Source: Chloroflexota bacterium
GTDB taxonomy: Bacteria > Chloroflexota > Chloroflexia > Thermomicrobiales > JADLAZ01
Reading direction: 5' to 3'
Length of the DNA: 28,776 nt
Assembly (NCBI GenBank): GCA_020849725.1
Contig: JADLAZ010000225.1
Location: 1-28,776 of the forward strand
Position 1 is the first letter of the stretch. Each line of letters starts with the position of its first letter. Position numbers and translations under genes: made by a program. A model generated the notes under the pieces. That model was not told the origin of the DNA. It searched no databases and saw only the letters and a program-made list of their open reading frames with translations. This document shows positions 7,991-13,346 of the stretch, piece by piece.

Positions 7991-8077
7991 AGCCATTCCA
8001 AGCAACTGCGCGTCACCCTTGGTCACTGCGGTGAACCAGGTAGCGATGATCCTGCACAACTCGGGAGATGGTTCCAT
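7979..8077 (-). other. Possible 32-codon ORF, maybe a gene remnant
   Basis: A short frame on the minus strand starts at an ATG with AGGAG eight bases upstream and reads MEPSPELCRIIATWFTAVTK before ending ten residues later. The opening resembles the first helix of SnoaL/NTF2-like proteins, which are about 120 residues, so this could be a decayed fragment. It overlaps the hairpin at 7955-7990. The rest of 7953-8181 shows no gene. Confidence 0.2.
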
Positions 8078-8181
8078 GCGGGCAACTCCTGACCTGGCGC
8101 CGCGTGCGATGGCCGCTCCATCGTTGCTGACAGATGCGTTGCACGCGGCGCAATCGATCATCGATCGCCCGCAGCCGGTCA

Positions 8182-9723
8182 TCAGGCCAGTGCACCGGCC
8201 CAGCGGTCGAGCAGGTCGCCGTCCAGCTCGGGATAGAGCCGGTAGCGGCCGAGCAGGTCGGTGACGCGCGCCAGCGCGGCGCTGGCGACGGCCGGCGCCA
8301 GGTCGTAGCGGGCGCGGCTGCGCTCGCCGGCCTGCTTGCCGCTGGCGATCGTCGTCGGCGTTGTGCCGGCCAGCACCGCCTTGATGATGGCGGCGATCTC
8401 GGCCATCTCCGCCACGCCCATGCCCAGTGTCGTCGTCGCCGGCGTGCCGAGGCGCAGGCCGCTGGTGTACCATGGCCCGTTCTGGTCGAACGGCAGCGCG
8501 TTGCGGTTGAGCGTCACGCCGCAGTCGCGCAGCGCCGACTCGGCCTGCCGCCCGGTCAGACCGAAGCTGGCGCCGACATCGAGCAGCAGCAGGTGGTTGT
8601 CGGTACCGTCGGTGACGACCGCCATGCCCTCGCGCCGGCAGGCCTCGGCCAGCGCGCGCGCGTTGTCGACGATGCGCTGCGCGTAGGCGCGGAAGGCCGG
8701 CGTCGACGCCTCCTGCAAGGCGACCGCTTTGGCCGCCAGCATCTGCGGCAGCGGCCCACCGAGAATGTAGGGGCAGCCCTTGTCGACGAACGGTGCGAAC
8801 TCGTCGGTGCACAGGACCATGCCGCCGCGCGGGCCGCGCAGCGTCTTGTGCGTCGTCGTCGTCACGACATGGGCGTGGGCGACCGGGTCGTCGTCGCCGG
8901 TGAAGACTTTGCCGGCAACTAGCCCGGCGAAGTGGGCCATGTCGACCATGAAGACGGCCCCGACGTCATCGGCGATGGACCGCATCTCGGCGAAGTTGAT
9001 CCGGCGCGGGTAGGCGCTGTAGCCGGCCAGCAGGATCAGCGGGCGCACCTGGCGCGCCTGCGCGCGCAGCGCGCCCAGATCGAGCCGCTTCGTCGTCTGG
9101 TCGACCGAGTAAGCATGCACGTCGAACATCTGGGCCGACACGTTGTGGCGGTAGCCATGGGTCAGGTGGCCGCCGGAATAGTAGTCGAGCGCCAGCAGCC
9201 GCTGGTCGTGCATGGCGGCGCGCACCCTCGCCCACTGCTCGCGCGTCGCCTTCGCCGGGTCCTCCAGACCGACCTCGGCCAGCACCGGCGTCTGCACACG
9301 CGCCGACAGGATCGCCAGGAAGGCGACCAGGTTGGCATCGGCGCCGGAGTGTGGCTGCACGTAGGCATGGTCGGCGCCGAACAACTCACGCGCCAACCGG
9401 GCGGCCTCGGCTTCGACGGTGTCGACGTTGTCGCAGCCGGCGTAGAAGCGGTGCTGCGGGTAGCCTTCGGCGTACTTGTCAGTGAACAGGTTGCCCATGG
9501 CCGCCTGGGTCGCCAGCGAGGTGTAGTTCTCGCTGGCGATCAGCTTCAGGTGTGAGCGCTGGTCGTGCAGCTCCTGGACGATGGCGCGTGCGACGACTGG
9601 CGACACGCCGCCGATTTGGTCGAGCGCGGCGTAGTAGGTGACAGCGGCGCTGTCGAGCGGCTGGTCGCCGCGCGTGGCCAGGTACTGGGTCAGCAGCGTG
9701 GTGGCGCGGGTGGTCGTACTCAT
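8182..9723 (-). CDS. glyA: Serine hydroxymethyltransferase, long form
   Basis: The PLP enzyme interconverts serine and glycine with transfer of a one-carbon unit to tetrahydrofolate. Diagnostic motifs are LIASENYTS, YAEGYPQHRFYAGC, VDMAHFAGLVA and VTTTTHKTLRGPRGG, with the PLP lysine at residue 293. The protein is 513 residues against about 415-430 for the common form. The excess lies in an N-terminal extension and an insert around residues 139-178, before GGHLTHG; long SHMTs of this kind are known in chlamydiae and spirochaetes. ATG 9723 is chosen because GGAGGGGAG lies eight bases upstream. The leader carries a ZTP riboswitch and terminator, fitting its role in folate metabolism. Confidence 0.95.
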   Translation of the reverse strand: MSTTTRATTLLTQYLATRGDQPLDSAAVTYYAALDQIGGVSPVVARAIVQELHDQRSHLKLIASENYTSLATQAAMGNLFTDKYAEGYPQHRFYAGCDNVDTVEAEAARLARELFGADHAYVQPHSGADANLVAFLAILSARVQTPVLAEVGLEDPAKATREQWARVRAAMHDQRLLALDYYSGGHLTHGYRHNVSAQMFDVHAYSVDQTTKRLDLGALRAQARQVRPLILLAGYSAYPRRINFAEMRSIADDVGAVFMVDMAHFAGLVAGKVFTGDDDPVAHAHVVTTTTHKTLRGPRGGMVLCTDEFAPFVDKGCPYILGGPLPQMLAAKAVALQEASTPAFRAYAQRIVDNARALAEACRREGMAVVTDGTDNHLLLLDVGASFGLTGRQAESALRDCGVTLNRNALPFDQNGPWYTSGLRLGTPATTTLGMGVAEMAEIAAIIKAVLAGTTPTTIASGKQAGERSRARYDLAPAVASAALARVTDLLGRYRLYPELDGDLLDRWAGALA

Positions 9724-9782
9724 CGCCAGGCTCCCCTCCGTGGTGGATCGACCAGCCAACCCGCGGTCGGCCTGGTGTCGAA

Positions 9783-9816
9783 ACGAAGAAGGGCATCGAC
9801 CGGTTGGTCGACACCC
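9783..9816 (-). terminator. Riboswitch-controlled intrinsic terminator in the glyA leader
   Basis: GGGTGTCGACC and GGTCGATGCCC pair around an AACC loop (two G-U pairs), followed by TTCTTCGTTT on the minus strand. It begins a few bases after the aptamer's 3' end, as expected for a transcriptional expression platform. The T-tract is weaker than in the hicBA copy. Confidence 0.8.
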
Positions 9817-9817
9817 C

Positions 9818-9897
9818 CAGCCCGGGCGAGCGGCGGCTGTCAGAGCGGTCCGGGCTTCCCCGTGGCGGTCCCACGTGTGTCGCCAGTCACCCGGCCC
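9818..9897 (-). ncRNA. ZTP (pfl-type) riboswitch aptamer upstream of glyA
   Basis: The transcript contains the conserved blocks of the ZMP/ZTP riboswitch: GGGTGACTGGCGACA, a CGTGG/CCACG hairpin, CACGGGGAAGC closing P1 with CCCGG, and after a linker GCCGCTCGCCCGGGC. Consensus for the last block is GCCGnnCGCCUGGGC, so this copy has C for the conserved U. GGC of ACTGGCG and GCC of CGCC are placed to form the known pseudoknot. Such riboswitches sense ZTP/ZMP, which accumulate when 10-formyl-tetrahydrofolate is short, and commonly activate purine and folate genes including glyA. Confidence 0.88.
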
Positions 9898-9916
9898 GCG
9901 AGGTGCTGTTGGGAGG

Positions 9917-9944
9917 AGTGTACCCCCGCGCCGCGGCCCGTCAA
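9917..9944 (-). promoter_or_regulatory. Sigma-70 promoter of the glyA riboswitch leader
   Basis: TTGACG (9939-9944) and TACACT (9917-9922) are 16 bp apart on the minus strand, placing the start near 9910, about a dozen bases before the aptamer. The duplicate leader has the same hexamers and spacing. Confidence 0.75.
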
Positions 9945-9965
9945 GGGCAACCTGACGCACTACCC

Positions 9966-10214
9966 TCAATCGAACAAGCGCCTGAGCAACTCCTCACGGG
10001 TTATACCGGCATGCGCGGCCACATCCGCCAGAATGGCCGCCAGCGTGCCGACCCGGAGCGGATCATGGCGCGGGATCGTGATGTGATGCTCCCCACCTTG
10101 CTGGGTCGTGAGGCGCAAATGACTGCCGCTCTGGCGCGTCACCTGATAGCCTGGCCGCCGGAGCGCCCGCGCGAGACCATCGCCGGATAGGTCGCGCGAG
10201 AGCCGCACGCTCAT
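9966..10214 (-). CDS. hicA: HicA family mRNA interferase toxin
   Basis: The 82-residue protein has the compact HicA/YcfA double-stranded-RNA-binding-like fold. GYQVTRQSGSHLRLT contains the conserved Gly-Ser-His with catalytic His32, followed by HHITIPRHDPLRVGTLAAIL, the family's typical second half. HicA toxins cleave mRNA and are blocked by HicB. The start overlaps the hicB stop by ATGA, so toxin translation is coupled to antitoxin translation; an antitoxin-first order is less common for hicAB but well known. The stop lies about 20 bp before the -35 of the glyA leader. Confidence 0.88.
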   Translation of the reverse strand: MSVRLSRDLSGDGLARALRRPGYQVTRQSGSHLRLTTQQGGEHHITIPRHDPLRVGTLAAILADVAAHAGITREELLRRLFD

Positions 10215-10417
10215 ACCGCGAGGACCTCCTCGCGCACGAAATGGAGCCGGACGACGCGCGGCGCCTGCCCGTCATCAAAGTGACAGAGCACCGCATCGCG
10301 CACCTGGGCATGTAGCTCGGCTAGCGTGTCGGCCTCGGTGAAGATCGCCTCACCGAGGGCACGGGCCGTGTAGCCCCCTTCGGGCGCCTCTTCCACGACA
10401 AAAATGATCTCAGTCAT
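10211..10417 (-). CDS. hicB: Short HicB-like antitoxin without DNA-binding domain
   Basis: The 68-residue protein matches the N-terminal partial RNase-H-like domain of HicB (IIFVVEEAPEGGYTARALGEAIFTEA), which binds and neutralises HicA. Full-length HicB proteins (about 110-150 residues) add a C-terminal helix-turn-helix or ribbon-helix-helix domain that represses the operon; none is present here. Its leader is the second copy of the ZTP riboswitch unit, whose terminator ends about 25 bases upstream of the ATG at 10417. A purine-rich GGAAGAGG serves as ribosome binding site. Confidence 0.82.
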   Translation of the reverse strand: MTEIIFVVEEAPEGGYTARALGEAIFTEADTLAELHAQVRDAVLCHFDDGQAPRVVRLHFVREEVLAV

Positions 10418-10440
10418 GCTGGCGGCCTCTTCCTGACTGA

Positions 10441-10479
10441 CGAAACGAAAAGGGGCATCGACCGGTTGGTCGACACCCC
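10441..10479 (-). terminator. Riboswitch-controlled intrinsic terminator in the hicBA leader
   Basis: GGGGTGTCGACC pairs with GGTCGATGCCCC around AACC (12 bp including two G-U pairs), followed directly by TTTTCGTTTCG on the minus strand. It abuts the 3' end of the aptamer. It is a better intrinsic terminator than the glyA copy. Confidence 0.85.
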
Positions 10480-10480
10480 A

Positions 10481-10558
10481 GCCCAGGCGAGCGGCGGCTG
10501 TCAGAGCGGTCCGGGCTTCCCCGTGGTTGGCCCACGTGTGTCGCCAGTCACCCGGCCC
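10481..10558 (-). ncRNA. ZTP (pfl-type) riboswitch aptamer upstream of hicBA
   Basis: It has the same architecture as the glyA copy: GGGTGACTGGCGACA, a CGTGG/CCACG hairpin with a different loop, CACGGGGAAGC, and GCCGCTCGCCTGGGC, which matches the consensus block GCCGnnCGCCUGGGC exactly. The stems are kept while the hairpin loop has changed relative to the other copy, which suggests selection on RNA structure. This copy should be ligand-competent and stands directly before a toxin-antitoxin pair rather than a folate or purine gene. Confidence 0.9.
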
Positions 10559-10577
10559 GCAGTGTGCTGTTGGAGCT

Positions 10578-10605
10578 AGTGTACCGTGGCGCGGGGGCGC
10601 GTCAA
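10578..10605 (-). promoter_or_regulatory. Sigma-70 promoter of the hicBA riboswitch leader
   Basis: TTGACG (10600-10605) and TACACT (10578-10583) with a 16-bp spacer, identical hexamers to the glyA promoter although the spacer itself has diverged. Transcription would begin near 10571. Confidence 0.75.
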
Positions 10606-10629
10606 GGGCAACCTACTGCGCCACCGCCC

Positions 10630-10986
10630 TCACTCAGTGTAGCTCAGGATCACCTGGCCGTCCTCGACGGCGACCGGGTAGGTCTTCACGCGCACGGTTG
10701 AGTCAACCAGGCAGGCGCCGGTCGGAATATCGAACTCCCACAGGCGCCAGGGACAGCGGATGACCCGGCCCTCGTCCTCGTAGCGCAGCTCGCCCTCATC
10801 GGCGGTCGTCGGCGGGCCGACGGCCATCATCCGGCCGCTGACGAAGCCGGTGTACAGCGGCCCCGACTTGTGCGGGCACAGGTTGCGCAGCGCGTAGAAC
10901 GTCCCATCGATGTTGAACACGCCGATGCCGGCCCGGCCCCGAAACGGCACGACCAGCCGGCGCTGACCGGGCAGGATCTCCTCCAC
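10630..10986 (-). CDS. Rieske-like [2Fe-2S] protein with a substituted His ligand
   Basis: The ~118-residue single-domain protein resembles small Rieske ferredoxins. The first ligand box NLCPHKSG (Cys37, His39) is intact. The second reads RCPWRLWEFD, with Cys78 present but Arg81 where the cluster-binding His belongs (CPWH in the family). The codon is CGC, one transition from CAC. The GTG at 10986 gives a short N-terminus, and the upstream codons QRVVVGR look like family sequence, so the real start may lie further up, where no ATG is visible; a G-rich repeat sits there. It could be a Rieske protein with an altered cluster, a non-cluster derivative, or an early pseudogene. Confidence 0.7.
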   Translation of the reverse strand: MEEILPGQRRLVVPFRGRAGIGVFNIDGTFYALRNLCPHKSGPLYTGFVSGRMMAVGPPTTADEGELRYEDEGRVIRCPWRLWEFDIPTGACLVDSTVRVKTYPVAVEDGQVILSYTE

Positions 10987-11006
10987 CCGACCGACGACGA
11001 CGCGCT

Positions 11007-11032
11007 GGGGGCCGGGGGTCGGGGGTCGGGGG
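11007..11032 (+). repeat. G-quadruplex-type tandem repeat
   Basis: Four runs of five G are separated by two-base linkers (CC, TC, TC), a GGGGGTC short tandem repeat. It ends about 20 bp upstream of the GTG of the Rieske-like gene, on the strand opposite to it. Confidence 0.75.
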
Positions 11033-11063
11033 CTGGACGATGCGGCGCTCCCGTCGGCGCCGC

Positions 11064-11127
11064 TCCCTTCGACTGCACTCAGGGAACGGCCCCGGCCCCA
11101 GTGGCTGAGCGGAGCCGGAACCGAAGC
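11064..11127. repeat. Dispersed CTGAG-n-AG-n-CGAAG palindromic repeats
   Basis: TCCCT...AGGGA (11064-11085, containing CTTCGACTGCACTCAG) and GGCTGAGCGGAGCC (from 11103) belong to the same family as elements at 13246-13312 and 24890-24909. They fill the gap between the MacB permease and the Rieske-like gene. Confidence 0.55.
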
Positions 11128-11140
11128 TAGCCCGTCGCGC

Positions 11141-12472
11141 TCACTCGTAGCGGAGCGCCTCGATCGGGTTGAGCCGCGCCGCTCGCCGCGCCGGGTAGAA
11201 GCCGAAGAAGACGCCGATCGCCATCGCCACGCTCGCCGCCAGCAGGATCGACCACGGCGCCACGTCGGTGCGCTGGCCGGCGGCGTTCACCGCCAGCGCC
11301 ACGCCAACGCCGAGCAGGATGCCCAGCGCGCCACCGGTCAGGCTGAGCAGGATCGCCTCGATCAGGAACTGGCCGAGGATGTCGCGCTCGCGCGCGCCGA
11401 TGGCCTTCCGGATGCCGATCTCGCGGGTGCGCTCGGTGACCGACACCAGCATGATGTTCATGATGCCGATGCCGCCGACCAGCAGCGAGATGCCCGCCAC
11501 CGCCCCCAGGAAGAGCGTGATCAGGCCGGTGATCTGGTTGGCAGAAGCCAGCAGGTCGGCCTGGTTGAAGAAGCGGAAGTCGTCGACGCCGTTGGTGATG
11601 CGGTGGCGCTCGCGCAGGACCTCTGTCACCTGGTTCGTCACCGCCGTCGTGCTCGCCTCGTCCACCGCCTGAATCGCGATCGACGAGATGACCCGGCCGG
11701 TCGTCGTCGCCCCCTGGGCGCGGTTGCCGGCTAGCCGCTGCAACGCGGTCGTGATCGGCACGAACGCCTGCTCGTCGACCGAGCCGAAGCCGCCGCCACC
11801 CTTGGCCGCCAGCACGCCGACCACCTGGAAGCTCTGCTGGCTGATCATCACCCGCTGGCCGACGGCGTTGCCGTCCGGGAACAGCGTCGTCGCCAGGTTG
11901 GCGCCCAGCACCACCACGCCGGCGTTGCTGCTCACCTGGCCGTCGCCGATGAAGTCGCCGGTGGCGACGGTGGCATTGTGCACCGTCTGATAGGCCGGCA
12001 CGGCGCCGACGACCTGCGCATTGGTGTTGACCGACCCCACCTGCAACTGGTAGCGGCCGTTCAGCTCCGGCGAGATCGCCGCGGCGGCCGGCACGCCGCC
12101 GTCGCTCGCCAGCGCCAGCGCATCCTCATAGGTCAGCGTCTGCGCGCTGCCGGCGCCCTGACTGACGCCGCCGGCCGTCTGCGCGCCCGGCATGACCGTC
12201 ACCAGGTTGCTGCCGTTGCGCTGGATCTGCTCGCGCACCGATGCCTGCATGCCCTGGCCGATGGCCAGCAGCGCGATCACCGAGCCGACGCCGATGATGA
12301 TGCCGAGCATCGTCAGGATGCTGCGCAGCTTCGACGCCAGCAGGCTGGCGAGCGCGACCCGCACTCCCTCGCGCAGGCTCATGCCGGTCGTGCCCACGTT
12401 CCGACCGGGTGCGGTGAGCGCGCCCGGCAGCCACGGCGCCGCTACCCGCTGGGTCGATGCCATCTCGCTCAT
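11141..12472 (-). CDS. MacB-type ABC transporter permease
   Basis: This 443-residue permease has the MacB/FtsX layout: one membrane helix near residues 48-70 ([23 protein letters not shown]), a ~240-residue extracytoplasmic domain, and three C-terminal helices with [28 protein letters not shown] and [22 protein letters not shown]. MacB-type transporters move substrates by mechanotransmission with a periplasmic or lipoprotein adaptor. The start overlaps the ATPase stop by ATGA. The upstream gene pair supplies ATPase and adaptor. Substrate (macrolide, peptide, lipid or other) cannot be told from sequence. Confidence 0.92.
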   Translation of the reverse strand: MSEMASTQRVAAPWLPGALTAPGRNVGTTGMSLREGVRVALASLLASKLRSILTMLGIIIGVGSVIALLAIGQGMQASVREQIQRNGSNLVTVMPGAQTAGGVSQGAGSAQTLTYEDALALASDGGVPAAAAISPELNGRYQLQVGSVNTNAQVVGAVPAYQTVHNATVATGDFIGDGQVSSNAGVVVLGANLATTLFPDGNAVGQRVMISQQSFQVVGVLAAKGGGGFGSVDEQAFVPITTALQRLAGNRAQGATTTGRVISSIAIQAVDEASTTAVTNQVTEVLRERHRITNGVDDFRFFNQADLLASANQITGLITLFLGAVAGISLLVGGIGIMNIMLVSVTERTREIGIRKAIGARERDILGQFLIEAILLSLTGGALGILLGVGVALAVNAAGQRTDVAPWSILLAASVAMAIGVFFGFYPARRAARLNPIEALRYE

Positions 12473-13197
12473 ACCGGCAACTCCTCTCTGACGCCCACCT
12501 GATAGGTCAGCACCGGCGCCAGCACCGGCTCGTCGTGCTCGATCCGCCCATCGCGCATGCGCAGGATGCGGCGCGTGTGCGCCGCGATGTCCGCCTCGTG
12601 CGTCACAAAGATGATGGTGATGCCCTGCTCGGCGTTCAGCCGCTGGAAGATGGCCATGATCTCCTGGCTGCTGCGCGTGTCCAGGTTGCCGGTCGGCTCA
12701 TCGGCCAGGATGATGCTCGGGCTGGTCGTCAGCGCGCGGGCGATCGCCACCCGCTGCTGCTGGCCGCCCGACAACTCCTTCGGCCGGTGATGGACCCGAT
12801 CGGCCAGCCCGACCGCCGCCAGCGCCGCCAGCGACCGCGCCTGCCGCTCCGCCGCCGGGACACCGGCGTAGAGCAGCGGCAGTTCGACGTTCTGCAGGGC
12901 GGTCGAGCGCGGCAGCAGGTTGAAGCTCTGGAAGACGAAGCCGATCTTGCGATTGCGCACCGCCGCCTGCTGATCGCCCGTCATCGCCGCCACCTCGATC
13001 CCATCGAGGCGGTAGGAGCCGCTGGTCGGCACGTCCAGGCAGCCGAGCACGTTCATCAGCGTCGACTTGCCCGAACCGGACGGTCCCATGATCGCCACCA
13101 GCTCGCCGGCGTCGATGCGGAAGCTCACCCCCGCCAGCGCTTGGACGACGATGTCGCCCATCGTGTAGGTCTTGGTCAGGTCTGTTACCTCGATCAT
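12469..13197 (-). CDS. MacB/LolD-type ABC transporter ATPase
   Basis: This 242-residue ATPase carries Walker [11 protein letters not shown]-loop [10 protein letters not shown], signature [15 protein letters not shown], Walker [13 protein letters not shown] and H-loop FVTHE, all typical of the MacB/LolD/FtsE group. ATG 13197 follows AAGGAGG by five bases. It is cotranscribed with the permease (4-bp overlap). It lies downstream of the adaptor gene, separated by a 147-bp gap that holds a large inverted repeat. Confidence 0.93.
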   Translation of the reverse strand: MIEVTDLTKTYTMGDIVVQALAGVSFRIDAGELVAIMGPSGSGKSTLMNVLGCLDVPTSGSYRLDGIEVAAMTGDQQAAVRNRKIGFVFQSFNLLPRSTALQNVELPLLYAGVPAAERQARSLAALAAVGLADRVHHRPKELSGGQQQRVAIARALTTSPSIILADEPTGNLDTRSSQEIMAIFQRLNAEQGITIIFVTHEADIAAHTRRILRMRDGRIEHDEPVLAPVLTYQVGVREELPV

Positions 13198-13216
13198 CGG
13201 AGCCTCCTTCAGGGGA

Positions 13217-13346
13217 AGTGATGAGTGATGAGTGGGGCCGGGGGCGTTGGCTGAGCGAAGTCGAAGCCACCGGTGCGGGCTGGAGAACTGGCTTCGGCTC
13301 CGCTCAGCCAACGAGGGATCGATGCCCTCACTCATCACTCATCACT
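13217..13346. repeat. 130-bp intergenic inverted-repeat element inside the macAB operon
   Basis: Outer arms are a perfect 18-bp inverted repeat (AGTGATGAGTGATGAGTG, 13217-13234 with 13329-13346). Inner arms start GTTGGCTGAGCG (13246-13257) and pair with 13301-13312, extending to about 24 bp with two mismatches. The element lies between the adaptor and ATPase genes; its right edge contacts the adaptor stop codon at 13345. In RNA it would form a long hairpin able to affect expression or stability across the operon. Confidence 0.85.

Larger units (their letters stand above)
9780..9954 (-). repeat. Leader repeat, copy A (glyA side)
   Basis: This ~175-bp unit holds promoter, ZTP aptamer and terminator. 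It matches 10441-10615 in the same orientation with about 20 differences by eye (~88%), concentrated in the promoter spacer, the start of the transcript and one hairpin loop. The aptamer core is nearly unchanged. The two copies flank hicBA as direct repeats. Confidence 0.9.
10441..10615 (-). repeat. Leader repeat, copy B (hicBA side)
   Basis: Second copy of the promoter-aptamer-terminator unit, direct to 9780-9954. Repeat plus hicBA forms a ~660-bp cassette; recombination between the repeats would delete hicBA and leave one leader on glyA. Confidence 0.9.

Noticed and set aside
8134..8922. Plus-strand open frames across glyA
   Set aside because: They are antisense shadows of the SHMT coding sequence with its GC-rich third positions.
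9780..9910. Tetrahydrofolate or glycine riboswitch upstream of glyA
   Set aside because: The conserved blocks match the ZTP (pfl) consensus, not the THF or glycine aptamer cores.
9780..10615. Transposon or integron cassette carrying hicBA
   Set aside because: No transposase, integrase, terminal inverted repeats or target-site duplication is seen; the flanking repeats are functional leaders.
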